Shown piece by piece: positions 11,605 through 22,929 of a stretch of 64,000 bases of DNA. The position numbers were made by a program, and so were the translations under genes. This stretch comes from Podocnemis expansa. Its lineage: Eukaryota > Chordata > Testudines > Podocnemididae. The stretch is taken from positions 7,696,958-7,760,957 of the forward strand of contig ML681981.1 in NCBI GenBank assembly GCA_007922195.1, given 5' to 3'. Below the pieces are notes generated by a model. That model did not search any database, was not told the origin of the DNA, and saw nothing but the letters and a program-made list of their open reading frames with translations. Positions within the stretch are counted from its first letter, which is position 1, and each line of letters begins with the position of its first letter.

Positions 11605-14600
11605 TTAAGAAAATGTAGGGATCTGGTCTATAAAAAATTAAATGAAACTAAATTGGTTTCTGAATCGACTTAGTTGCATTGGTGCATTTCTCTTGGTTTA
11701 ATAGTGGTTCGTACTGATTTAGCTTAATTTGGTTTGTGACTGCTTTTAAGATAAATCAATATCAGTAATTAACACATGCTTAAAGGCACCTTGACACTGT
11801 CAGAACAGTGTACAAGAGTCTTAATGTAAATGACAGACCCTTAGAATTCAAATCATATTAATTAAAAAGAAATTAAATGTGTCTTGGCACCAAAAAGATG
11901 TGTAACAAACGCAAGCAACCTTGCTTGCGTATAGTTCTCTTTTGGTACTTTTATCTTAGTCTCTGGTACTCCTGAGAGGCCCCATGTGAAATTTTTTCTG
12001 CCATATTGAATGAGGGTTTGGAGGATTCCCTTGACTCAGAGTCAGATCCTCTGTGGATGTAAACTCATCCTGACAGAGATGATTTATCTATGGACCTCAT
12101 ACAGGTTCTTTAGAAGAGTTGTTTTTTTAACATTTGTGGTCACTACAATGCCCAAAGTATCATGTATTTACCAGGAATGTACATAGGGAAGATATCTCCA
12201 AGACCACTTGCACATTTTTCACAAACACCCATTGAACTATACTGTGTAAAGGCATTCATTGGGACTGTCCTGAATTTACTTGTTTGCCAAGTATATTGTT
12301 GGCTCCAGTAGTGCTTTTAATTAAAAGGGGGAACACAAACAGATTCTTCAGTCCTTAACTATTCCTCTTTGCATAGCACTCTGTGTATTTGGTGTTTATT
12401 ACAGACAGAGGATTTTGTAGGATCTCCCTTATACAATATAGCACATCACTGTTCTGTTCCAACCTTCTCCACTCTCCTTTGCCTGTATTAGAGTTGGTCA
12501 GAATGTTTTTCCCCCTATGGAAAATGTTGACATAAATTGGAAAAAATATTTTTGTTGAAAAATTTCCACTGAGATTTTGAATTTTTTTTTAGAAGAACCA
12601 GTGTTAACAACTTCCATGATTTAATCACCAGTAATGTAATTTTGGCCTCTGCTGAGCCAGTCTTATGGTGAGACAAGAAACTTCAGCCTTCATGAGATTT
12701 TTCAGCCTTTCCTGGGTGAACCTTCCCTGCCCCTAATGATAGGAGCTTTCCTGTTTTGTGTCTCTAAAAACTCCACTGGCTCCTGAGAAAAATTGGGACA
12801 GGGAGCAGTAGCTATCATTTTCAAAAGAAGGAAGGAGCTAGCAGAAAGACCATGGATGCTCCTTCTTATCTACATCCCTGTAACACCAGACCTGGGAAGA
12901 GAGAAGGGTGGTGAAGAAATGCTGAAGCTGTCCCCTTTGTCTGGAAAGATGGCATGGAGGTTGAGGATTACTTAAATGGTTCCTCCTCCTGGTCCTGGAA
13001 AGGGCGATAAGAGGAGCCTCTGCGCTTGCACCTGCAGGCCTGGGAAACAGAACAAAGAACCTCTGGACCTGCAGGAGAAGCAGAGAGGCACGGTGGGGAT
13101 GGGGACAAAGGACAGATAGCAGGAGGGCAGTAGTCAGAAATGATGTGTGTCTAAGGGGGCAAAATTGATATGGGAGTGGGGTGGTGCACAATTAATTACT
13201 AGGCTGAGGGATGGGCAGATGGGATGGAAATGACACAGAACAACCCATGTTTTATACAAAGCTGCATAACTTGATTTTGGTTTGGTTTTCCAGTGACAGC
13301 AGCAGTAGCAGGGCTCTGAATAAACTTACTGTAAAAAGGGGTTGAGTTGGCAACACAAATGGGTTGGACAAAGGCTGTTCAGTAGTCAAAACAGACATGA
13401 TGTCTTATTAAAACAAAAAAAACCCAAACCTTGTGATTTAGAGAAGAAGGTTTTGATTCATGAGCTTGAACTTTTGGGATTAGCAATAGTGGAAACCCAA
13501 ATCCTAAAATCTTTCAGCCAAAAACTGTAAGTTTCCAAAAGAAAAACTGAAATTAAATACTTGCTTTTGTGTCTGGTTGAGCAGAATTAAACTCTTTTGG
13601 CTTGTCAAACTCCACTGAAGTGTTGTTTGAGGTCAGTTCAGTTAGACATTAAAAGAATGTCTGTCTACACTGCTGCAGAGCATCAAGGTGGTTGTAGTTT
13701 GGATGCCTCATGCTCCCTGTTCTCTCTATGGGTTGGACTCCCACTTGACTTCATATGCAGCACTGCATCATGGTCTCCCGTTTTGTGGCCCTGTTGTGGG
13801 ATAAAATGAGGGTCACATGGCTTTGGTGCATCATGGGAGATGTAATTCAGGTATATCTGAAGGGCTCAGAAACTGAAAAGCTAATAATAAAAATAACAAC
13901 CCCAATATTCTCATGATTGTTAAGCCAAAGGGATTTGGGGAAGTTTGACTTTGAACTTTCGAGGTTATCAATACTGCAGATCGAAGGGTAGGCAACTATG
14001 AGGGAAAACATAGGAGACATGGTTTAGGGATAGGCTGGAGATGTGACCAAGGCATCTATCCTGTCTAATTGGGTAGGAGGATACAGAGGACTAAAATAGC
14101 AGCTCCCCACTCCACAGAGGACAGTAGACAGCAAGGAGTTTATCGGTTGTTCTGTGAAGTTTGCATTTGTGTGTATTTATTTAAGGTTGAATTTTTAGAT
14201 GATTTTATATCATTTGAAAGGGGTTTCAACCTAAAGGTGAAACAAAACCAAAAGGCAGGTGAAAATTGGTGTGGTTTATTACACATAAGCCAATCTCATG
14301 AGTCTTTAGTTTGTGTCACGATTCTTGAATGTTTGCAATTTTTCAACACTGTAACATCAACAATGAGTGTGGACATTTGCTTTGTTAGGATTTTTTAAAA
14401 TGAGATTCTGAAACGTTGGCTGAGGCTTCATTTCCAAAAGAAAAACGCTCCCACTAAAGAAGCCAGCATTATGCAGCCTCTGCGCATTTCCAAGGCCTTT
14501 TACCAAGAACTGAAGTTTCTTAGCTGCAGGCTTTTGTGAACAAATGTTTTCATCACACAGATTTAACTGCTGTTCCTTTTTGGTAGGATGGAATTTATTG

Positions 14601-16997
14601 TTCTAGTGTTGGAGAATCCAGAAGTGAAACGTATTATACTAGTTCCACTGTCCAGGTAGCGTGAAGTGAAGAATATTGATAAAACAACTGCTGCCCCAAA
14701 ATAGACTAGATTTTTTTTTCAAATTAGTTTTTAACAGTGCAAGGTATTGCTTTGTGTTAGTTATTTTTTTTGATTGCATCTGTTTCTGGTGAAGATAATC
14801 TGATGATTATGGTAGTTCCTAAAACACATAGTTGTGCATTGCACTTTACAGAGGAACAAGGCAACAAGGTTAATCAACTCTAATTATAGGTAAATTGTTT
14901 TAAAGATAATCTGTTAAAAGGATACACTGCCTTAAGAGTTTCAAAGCAATGATGGCCATCAATCTCTACTCCTTTCCTTACTGGCAAGAAATGTATGTAT
15001 GTATGTATGACTGAATTTCAAATTCAATGAAGAGGGGAGCTTATCTGAAATGCAACTAAACGAAAACTCCTACATCCTGTTAACTTGTTGCAGCCTCCAG
15101 GTGTTGTAATAGTATTCCCTGGAAGGATGTGCAAAAGACTCTATCTCTGGCACAAGAAACCTGTATTAATAATCATCATCAGCAGCTGTTTCCACCTTTT
15201 TTTTTCCCAACAAGGGACTCTTATCCCTGTTCCTAAAAGTTATATTGATGTCAATACCTCTCTCATGCAAAATTTCATATCACAGCAATATTCTCTTGGC
15301 CTCGATAAAAGATCTAGATTTAATTCAGTTTGGGGAGAAGAAAAGTTGCCCTGGACTTGCCCATGGTGGTTCTGGCCCAGTAATTTGAGGTACTCCTGCC
15401 CATGGATTGGGTGTGCTGCTGTTATAAGGATCCAAGCTGTCACTGGATAAGAAATCTGGAAAGGTATTTTTACTTGGGCATTACAGAAAGCTACCCATAG
15501 AATAACCAGCATGGCTTTCTGTTGTCCAGCAGGGCTACATTGTAAAGTTGGCTTTCATTTGTTCTGCATTCTGTTATAAATCTAAACCTCACTGGATTTA
15601 ACTGTGGCTACTTTTTGCTTTTGCTATAATTTTTGTGAGGCTGTTATCATCTGGTGACAAGTCTTCTCTCCCCTATCTTTGCCGTTTTTAACATGCAATT
15701 TCCAACATTTGTTTGGCTACAGATAGTTTCTGGCATTTCTGAACATGTGTTTATTATTTAGAGTTTAATCAATGAGTGCTCCAAAGTGTGAAAGATACCA
15801 TGGAAACAAATGGGAGAGACACAGATTGACATTTGCAAACTGGCTAGGGGATTTAATTACATAGGTCTCATTAAATTAATTTAACTCATGAATTGTCTGA
15901 GTAAATGCAAAATAGATTGTGGTTGATATTTTAAAACCAAACTTGATGGGTTTACAGTGTAAGAGGAAGCTTGACAAAACTGTGAAAGCAGTAGGTTATG
16001 GAAGAGCAAGAGTTAAAGTGATAATCTTTCTGTTTCCTAAGGAAGGTATCTAACCATTAGTTCTGCAAACCTCCTATTCCAAAATCTGGTAGATGTGGAA
16101 GGAGAATGGGCAGGGTATAGGGCAGGTCTGGTAGTTCATCACTTTATTTACTTGTAGTTTGATTATGGTGAGATTGGTTTACGGTATGTTCTGCTTTTAT
16201 GTGTTGTTTGGTCCTGCTTTGGTTGCTTTATACATTTAGATGTAGTTGTCTGTAATACTCTTGGTTTGGTATGCTTTTTGAAGTGTTCTGCTTGCATAGG
16301 CAACAGGAATCTTTAACGCTTTGGGGGCTGTGATGCTTTGGGATTCAACCAAGCTACTATGGGTTTAATCTACCCTAGAGCTACCTTGCAACTCTGTGTA
16401 CCTTAAAAGCTACGCTGCTGTGATTCACCTTGATACCAGCAATAAACATATCAGTTACTTTTTGCAGGGGGAGGTTAGCAGCCTACCCTGCCCCAGATTT
16501 TCCCCAAGAATGCTCTTCTGGAGTGCTGAGGCTGTGTCACTAAAGTACTCACAAAACTTTATCAAGTTTGCTGCTCCTTTTTAAAGAGAGTACATAGCAG
16601 CCAGTTAGCTTAACTGAGGTTAGTGTACTCTCTATTTCTACGCAGCTCTGAGCAGTTATAATAAGACTAACAAGTTGTTAACAATAGAACATAAATTTAA
16701 GTGATACTAAGTAGAAAGAATGGGGGCACAAATGGCTACAAATGAACAAAAATAAAAGTAGATTTTTAGGACTAAAATCTAGAGTCCTTTGTTCAGAGTA
16801 GTTTTCTCACAGACATTTTCCAGCATGGCTGGCCAGTCTTAGGCAGGATCCAAAACACTTAGTTTCTTTGTCTCCTCAGGTAAATGGTTTTATGTTTCTG
16901 CATATGTCTCCCTAAGTTCATTGACCCTGCTACAAGAGTCAGGAACGCTTCATACTGTTCCTCCCTTTCTGTTGTCTTCCCTGCCATCCCTCTGCTG
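11605..16997. other. Long gene-free stretch
   Basis: Mostly unique. Near 12490-12600 there is a GAAAAATTTCC-type partly palindromic A/T-rich patch. Near 13640-13860 a segment ends in CATCATGGGAGATGTAATTC, which looks repeat-derived, and 14994-15008 holds a short GTAT repeat. No gene is supported; the open frames are short and without recognisable domains. Confidence 0.45.
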
Positions 16998-17115
16998 AGT
17001 TATAGTGGTTAGCACCTCAGCTTAACATGAGGAAGGGCCTGGGTTCAAGCCCCGGGGAGTTGAGCTTGATAACTTCATGAGGTCCCTTCTAACCCTATGG
17101 TTCTGTTCTGTTCTA
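16998..17115 (+). mobile_element. tRNA-derived SINE with CR1-like 3' tail
   Basis: A pol III promoter is visible: an A-box-like TAGTGGTTAGCAC near 17003-17014 and a B box GGTTCAAGCCC at about 17042-17052, at normal tRNA spacing. The 3' part (GAGGTCCCTTCTAACCCTAT followed by GTTCT repeats) matches the CR1 3' end seen intact at 27.8 and 36.4 kb, so CR1 reverse transcriptase is the likely mobiliser. This tRNA-head, CR1-tail design is known from SINEs of hidden-necked turtles, and is the best single clue to the organism. Confidence 0.75.
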
Positions 17116-17117
17116 AA

Positions 17118-17511
17118 TAGTACTTCCATCATTTTGTTTCTGTAAGACTTATTTTACACTGGGAACAGGTAGGTGGCTGCCGTCCCACCTGTTTGGGAGA
17201 AAACTTCTTTCTCCCTTTGTTTGGTCACAGACTTTAAAGTATAATGTTATTGAATATTCACAATTCATCATACAGTGTTAATACATACATTTCACAATTA
17301 CATTAATCACTAGTGCATTGCAATCTTTCCTAAAAGCCCTTACTTGATGCTTTTGTTATTCAGTAATATGGTATACAATTGGTTGATTCAATTTTTTTTA
17401 TTCTTTGAGGCTCAAGTCTCCTGTTGTCTCTCCTGGAGATCTCGACACTGACTATGTGAGGGATACTGTGGGATTCTGATGGGAAACAGATTGCTTACCT
17501 TCTGCCACACC
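17118..17511. other. Gene-free spacer between SINE and Harbinger element
   Basis: AT-rich and unique as far as I can see; no gene or RNA. Confidence 0.5.
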
Positions 17512-17978
17512 ATTGGCTATGTCCACATGCAAAGTGTCATTTCAAAATAAGTCATTACGAAATAAAAAAAAAATATTTTGAAATAAGGGAAACCCTTAAA
17601 TCAAAATAGCATGCCCTGTGCATGGTCATGCTATTTCGATTTTAGGAGAGGGGCAGCATGGGAGGTGTGGCAACATGGCCAGCTCACTGGCCAATGTTGC
17701 CTGCCATGTTGCCAGCCATGTTGCCAGCCAATTGCCTAAAATCACGAACTGACCTCTCCTCCCTGTCCATTGTGACTCCCAAGAGCTTGCAAGAGAGATG
17801 GCTATGGATGCTCCCCGGCTCCCATACCATCCTCAAGCACTTGGTAGACCCACTGCTAGCCTGCAGAGTGCTGCTATGCTGTGGACACACTTTCCCTGAG
17901 CCTGGAGCTGAGCCTCGGACCATCGTCTCAGTGACCCTCACAGCACCAATAGCTCCCCATCACCCTTCTGTGCCATAA

Positions 17979-18407
17979 CCCATCTGGGCACTGGGCACCA
18001 GCAGAGACTGGTGGGAGCAGGTTGTCCAGCAAACCTGGAGAAACAAGCACTGTAGGATTAACCTCCAGGTTAGCAGGGAGACCTTCACTCACCTCATCGT
18101 CAAGCTCACCCCAGTCCTGCGCCGAAGGGACACAGTGATGAGGGCAGGCATCCCCATGGACAAGAGCATGGCCATCGTTCTCTGGAAGATGGCCACTCCT
18201 GAATCCCACACATCCGTTGCCCAGCTCTTCAGTGTTGGGAGGTCCACCGTCAGGGAAGTGGCCCTGCAGGTCGCTCGCGCCATCAGCACAGACCTGTTGC
18301 CACACCTCGTCACACGGGGAGTGCTGCAGGACACCATCGCCGGCCTCGCTGCTTTGGGCTTTCCAAAGTGTGGGGGGATACTTGATGCCACCCACATTGC
18401 CATGTGA
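17979..18407 (+). pseudogene. Harbinger transposase fragment (HARBI1-like, N-terminal half)
   Basis: 142 open codons, no clear start. The reading contains the typical Harbinger order: a WRNKHCRINLQVSRETF region, a helix-turn-helix-like part with MAIVLWKMATPESHTSVAQL and FSVGRSTVREV, then AALGFPKCGGILDATHIAM. DATHI corresponds to DGTHI, which carries the first Asp of the DDE triad. A stop follows at once and no sequence for the second Asp or the Glu is present, so it cannot be active. The bases after DATHIA read CATGTGAGTCC, a good splice donor, so the original gene may have had an intron here before its downstream exon was lost. An AATAAA at about 18484-18489 is a plausible poly(A) signal. 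Confidence 0.8.
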
Positions 18408-18483
18408 GTCCCACCACACCGCCCGCTCCCCCATTCTGCCCCAGCTAGCGCCCAACCAGCCCACCTGCACCCTGAATCCAAAC

Positions 18484-18535
18484 CAATAAAACACTCAAGA
18501 ACAACTGATAACATGGGGTGAACTGGTTTTATTAA
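18484..18535. terminator. Back-to-back poly(A) signals of the two Harbinger genes
   Basis: AATAAA on + (within AACCAATAAAACAC, about 18484-18489) and AATAAA on - (complement of TTTTATTAAAAC, near 18530) lie about 45 bp apart between the convergent genes. The placement fits shared 3' ends inside the transposon. Confidence 0.6.
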
Positions 18536-18660
18536 AACAAACAAGGGGGGCAGGGAAGGCAGAGCTGGGGAGGCAAGAAGGGTCAAGTGGGGGCACAACT
18601 GGGGGTACTAAACTGGGCCAGGAGATGTGGGTGGGGGTTTGAGGACAACTGGAGGGCATA

Positions 18661-20085
18661 TTAGGGTGGAGCCACCCCTGGGGCATGGCCCGCAGCCCCA
18701 TGGCCTTCTCCAAGGCCACCCTGGGTCCGGGGATGCCGGCGGCAAGAGGCAGCTGGGTCTCTGGGAGCAGCAGGGTCTGTCCCGTGCTGGGGGGCAAGGT
18801 GTGCCCCAATGCACTGGACTGGGGTGTGGATGTTTTCCAGGGTGCTCGCCTGGCACTCCATTGCCACCACAACACAGTCGTCGCCATTGGCAGCACGCTG
18901 GAGCTGCTGGACAGCGGCATCCTGGTGCCTGCCCTGCTCCATGCACCAGGCCCAGGATGACTCTTCTGCCTGCTGGCCGAGCTGGGGCATGCTGGCCAGG
19001 ATGTCATCCCGGGTCTGGCAGGCTCTCCTCCTGCACCTGGAGGTTGGCGGTGGGCTCCCAGGAGAAGGCTGGCGGGTGGGCGGACAAGCTGCAGGGCAGA
19101 AGTGAGAACAGTTAACTGTCAGCCTACTGGTCTTGGTGTGTGCAGCCTGACAGCCAGCAGGATTCCCAATCTGTGTGCTGTGTACACTGCAGTCAGGGGG
19201 CACATGGCCTCGTGGCCCAAAGTAGTGAGCTGTCCTTGGCAGCATGTGACCCGGGCAGTCGCCTAAGGCCATGTGACAGCAGTGCTGGCTGCAGGCTCTC
19301 TGTCCTCCATGCTGCCACATCTGCCTATTGCCACCCTCGTGTTGAGGGACCCCTATCCTGCTTGGGCATGGGACCCTGTCTCCACATTCCTCCCTGCCAA
19401 CTACAGCCATGGGAGAGCCTGTACAACCCAACCCCTGGGCCCGAGCCCCACTGTCCCAGGGCCATGCCCCCCTCGGGACCCATGCCCTGCACTCCTGCTC
19501 CTCCCTGCCAGAGGGAGGACACACACACTCATCGACTGGGACACCTGATGTCCGGCGTGATGTCCCGTGCAGAACGGCTGCCTCCTCCTTCTCTGGTTCT
19601 TCCTCAGGGCTGGAGGTCTTGTGCTCCTCTTTGGGGATAAGCTCCAGGTTCGCTGGTGGGGCAGTGCTGAACCAGTTGCTCTTGCCCACCTCAGTGGGTT
19701 CCTCACCATCTGAGGGGGTCCCCTCCAGCTTCGAGGATGTGACAGTGGTGCAGGCCTTGGCAGACTCCCTGAGCCTAGAAGGCAGGCCACTAGGCTCCTG
19801 GCCCAGGAACGCATCCAGCTCCTCAAAAAAGGGGCAGCTGGTGGCAGCTGCTGCCCCATGGAGCTGCCTGGCCTCCCTGGCCCAGGCATAGTCCTGGTGG
19901 AGCCCCTTGACTTTGGAGCACACCTGCTTCGTGGTGCGCTTGAAGCCCTCCTGTGCCAGGGCCTGCGCAATGTCCATGTACACATCCACGTTCTGGTGGC
20001 GGGCCCGGAACTGTGCCCTGATGTCCTCCCTGGATCAGATCCTGAGGAGGGTGAGGATCTCCTCTTGGGACCACACTGATCCCCC
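18661..20085 (-). pseudogene. Harbinger-associated Myb/SANT-like DNA-binding protein, broken
   Basis: Reading inward from 20085 on the minus strand: VWSQEEILTLLRI, a stop, then SREDIRAQFRARHQNVDV and MDIAQALAQEGFKRTTKQVC, then a helical SKVKGLHQDYAWAREARQ region and SCPFFEELDAFLG. This is the SANT/Myb-like trihelix pattern of the second Harbinger protein, which binds transposon ends and helps the transposase enter the nucleus. The TGA at 20035-20037 replaces the Trp expected there (TGG to TGA). An acidic E-rich linker follows. About 19085-19545 reads as non-coding and has a CCCTGCAG acceptor at its 3' end, so it is probably an intron. The C-terminal exon holds a helical TRDDILASMPQLGQQAEE and QDAAVQQLQRAA region. 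A long open frame reads through the intron by chance. Confidence 0.7.
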
Positions 20086-20369
20086 TTGTCACCCCTGTGC
20101 CTGAGCACCTCAAGCTTCGGCCATGCTCGTTATGCTCAGCCTGGCAGCATGAGGGGCCAGGCTGCAAGGTACTTCCTGGCCCCTGAGCACCCTGGGAGGA
20201 ATAAGGTCAACTTGCGCTGGAATCGAAATAGGCATTGTTTTGAAACAGCTATTTCGATTTGGTGCGAGGTTTACTGGTTTCAAAGCAATGGTCGTTATTT
20301 TGAAATGGCAAGTTTTATTTGAACACAGCTGTTGTTTCAAAATAAAACTCTCGTGTGGACACAGCCCAT

Positions 20370-21724
20370 ATTAGTAGTATAATTGTACCCTCTACTTTTA
20401 ACCTGCTTCATGTGCCTTAGCTCCCCGAAATTTTGAGGTACATTTAGAGTCTTCCTCCATTGGTTCCCCTGATGGTTGCCTGCTGCATCTCCAAAGACAG
20501 AAAGAAGGTGGGCAAGTGGAACACCCAGTGGTGGGGCTAAAAGGGGAGACTATTGATGGTGATGAAATCAGAGTAATGCCTTCCTTCCTTATCGAGCTGC
20601 ATTCCCATGGTTATACAGTCACCTGCATTGCCAGTTGTTGGCACAGTGTCAGAATGACCCTGCGTACTTGAATAGTGATCATCAGCCAGAGCACCAACTT
20701 AACAGTTGGGCTCTATATTAATAGTATTTTGTGCATGTAGATTGCATTTTTCATATTCAGAGCCATTGACAAGCTAGCTAATACTAGCCGTTTATTTTTA
20801 TTTCGAGTGAATTTGGTAATGTTTGATTTCACCGCTGTTGATTTGGCTTTGGTAGTTACAGACTCAAGCTCAATAGAATGAAAGTTTATCTCTGCCATTT
20901 GTTTCAGATCCAGAGCCTCTATGAAAACATGAAGATCAAAGAAAGTAACATATACAGCCTCAAAAACAACTGATATCTTGCCAGTATTAAAATTACCAAC
21001 AGTTATGAATGCCAAACCAATACTCATACATCCTCCTAGATAGTCTTAGCGTTTGATGGGTCACTCGTGGATTGACCATCAGTAAAGGGATGGTTCCTGC
21101 TGGAGTTCTCCTGCAGATAGCTCAGTTTTCCCAGTGTGGGGACTCTTTGTTTTAAAAAAATATGATTCCACCTATACCACATACCCTGTGCATGTGTGTG
21201 AAAATGTCACCTCTCCATTTCCTTATTTGTATTATGTTCCCCAAGAATTTAAGTACCCCATTTTTGATAGGTTGCGTATAGCTTCTTTTATTCTCTTTAT
21301 AATTGACATAGAACCTGTATTCTGTGGTTAAGGCACGTGTTAGAAAAAAAAATGTGCCTTTAGGACATTTTGTAATCTAAAATTAATCTTATGGCTAATT
21401 TTTTTTTGCAATAACTCCTAGGGGGACATCTTTTCCCATAATCTTGTGGTATTGGTTATTCTTTGGTCACTTACTTATGTCAAACATTTCTTAACTCCAA
21501 GCCTAATATAGCTAAGCTAAAATCTTACAGGCCTCAGTCTGCTGCCCTTGCATTTGAGTCCTACTTAGATACCTTATACATACGTACCCTTTCTAACTGC
21601 TAACCAGGCTTATGGTTCTATAATCTTAACATCATGCAACACATAATAAATGAATGATAAAATAAATCAATTGGCTACAAAATCATCACAATGTCTCTTT
21701 GCAGAATGTAATATTATATACTTT
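20370..21724. other. Gene-free stretch
   Basis: Unique AT-rich DNA after the Harbinger element. A frame near 20713-21027 on minus has no recognisable domain and ordinary AT-rich codon content; I do not call it. Confidence 0.5.
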
Positions 21725-21850
21725 TTTAGATATGGAAATGAAGATCAAGAGCTTATGTGATTTGCCCAAAGATGTAAACAGTTAGTTTCAGAGCAGACAT
21801 TAAAGCTTAGAAGTTCATGGTTCCCAATCCTGTATTTAAACCACTAAGCG
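21725..21850 (-). mobile_element. MIR-type SINE remnant
   Basis: The + strand reads ATGGAAATGAAGATCAAGAG, then GTGATTTGCCCAAAGATGTA, then GAGCAGACATTAAA. This is the order of the antisense MIR core (gaaactgaggc, gacttgcccaaggtcacac, gcagagctgggatttaaacc) with heavy divergence. Non-coding and ancient. Confidence 0.5.
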
Positions 21851-22689
21851 TATTTCTACATAATATGAATCTTTTCTTTACTTGGATAGTTAAATCTAAA
21901 AAACTCTGTAAACTTTTTAATCAATTTAGGAATCAGGGATTGAACAATTGTTGGGAATAAAAAGTATAGCTTAGATCTTGCAGAGTTCTGGCGTGTATCA
22001 AAATGTCTTGTGATCACGTCCACCTTTCATAAGAGAGACTGAAAGCTAAAAGGCATCTGAAGTACATGTCTCTCAATTCATGCCACTTATTTTTATTTGT
22101 TTTTTTTTAGCATAGAAATAACTGGGGAAATGCTAGTATTGTGAATGTGACTGCCAAAAATACTCAGCAAACAAAAGACAGTAAATAAAGGGTTAATGAC
22201 AGTTTTTACTGTCTGCAGTGCTTTAATTTTCTAATAATGCCTTTATAGAAGCTTGAGAAAGCACCTGCCCTTTTGCCAGTAAATTTCCATTTTCACATCA
22301 TTGCAGCATGAAGAAAATACTCCGTACTAACATTCTGATCAAGATAAGCTGCTAATAGCTGGCCCTGCATTGGTGTGTATGAGGATTTCTGTTTAACATT
22401 ATGCACTTGAGATGTCTCCTTTGCGATGAGCAACTGCAAAAGCCACTGGTTATAGTTAAATGTGAATATCCTTTAAATCTTTTGTATCCTTTTCAAAAGC
22501 AACACCCTTGCAACTGGACGAGTTAAATCCAGACTCACACTGTACAGAATGCAAATTGCAGGCTTCCTAAAAGCAGCAGAGACCAGCCTTTATGATTGCC
22601 TCCTATTTCCAAGGGACTTTTGGCTGTCCTAGCGGTGAGGTGCTCTATCCTTCCATCCCTGATTTAGGCTTCTGAAAGGGAGCGTTTTC

Positions 22690-22925
22690 AGTTTTATAAG
22701 TAAGCTCCTGTAATGACGTGCCTGCGCTCCCCTGCTAGCTGCAATGACACTGCAATGGCTGAGGGGCGGCTGTTGGATGTTCGCAATGAGCTCATTCTCC
22801 CAGGAGGGAGCAGGGCTCACAGTGCTTTACCGGGCAACTGCAGCCTTCCTGTGAAATTCATCTTTAGCTTCTCCTCAGTTTAGGCTGGTCTGATTCTTCA
22901 CTTTGGGGGTGTGAACATGGTGAGC
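22690..22925 (+). promoter_or_regulatory. Candidate promoter plus non-coding first exon ending in ATG|GTGAGC
   Basis: A TTTTATAAG box (about 22692-22700) is followed by a CRE-like TGACGTG (22714-22720) and a locally GC-richer stretch of about 200 bp. This ends GTGAACATG at 22919, directly followed by the strong splice donor GTGAGC (22920-22925). A first exon ending right after its start codon is a common vertebrate design. The same stretch holds a 36-codon upstream frame starting near 22744. No gene can be named and no downstream exon is recognised, so this is inference from signals. Confidence 0.3.
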
Positions 22926-22929
22926 AGAT

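Larger units (their letters stand above)
17515..20366. mobile_element. PIF-Harbinger transposon, internally decayed
   Basis: About 2.85 kb. The left end GGCTATGTCCACATG and the complement of the right end GGCTGTGTCCACACG form the terminal repeats. Both ends continue into TTTCAAAATAA / TTTCGATTT motifs. Inside are the two genes expected of the superfamily: a HARBI1-type transposase fragment on + (17979-18407) and a Myb/SANT-like DNA-binding protein on - (18661-20085). They converge on poly(A) signals near 18485 and 18530. Flanks (ATT / CAT) do not form a clean 3-bp duplication. The GC-rich interior contrasts with AT-rich surroundings. Ends match the MITEs at 44.36 and 50.47 kb. Confidence 0.85.

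Noticed and set aside
12487..12600. GAAAAATTTCC palindromic patch as a transposon
   Set aside because: Ends and target duplication cannot be defined; could be simple A/T-rich sequence.
16998..17060. Functional tRNA gene
   Set aside because: A and B boxes are present, but the acceptor stem does not close and a CR1-like tail follows; it is a SINE head.
17928..18598. Long minus-strand frames opposite the Harbinger transposase
   Set aside because: Antisense shadows of a GC-rich coding remnant.
18661..19989. A 442-codon open frame on minus as one continuous protein
   Set aside because: Only the ends resemble a SANT-type protein. The middle (about 19085-19545) has intron-like borders and composition unlike the rest, so I treat the continuity as chance read-through.
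19401..20108. Alternative 235-codon Arg/Pro-rich frame on minus
   Set aside because: It is the shifted shadow of the SANT-like reading; only the other frame shows trihelix spacing.
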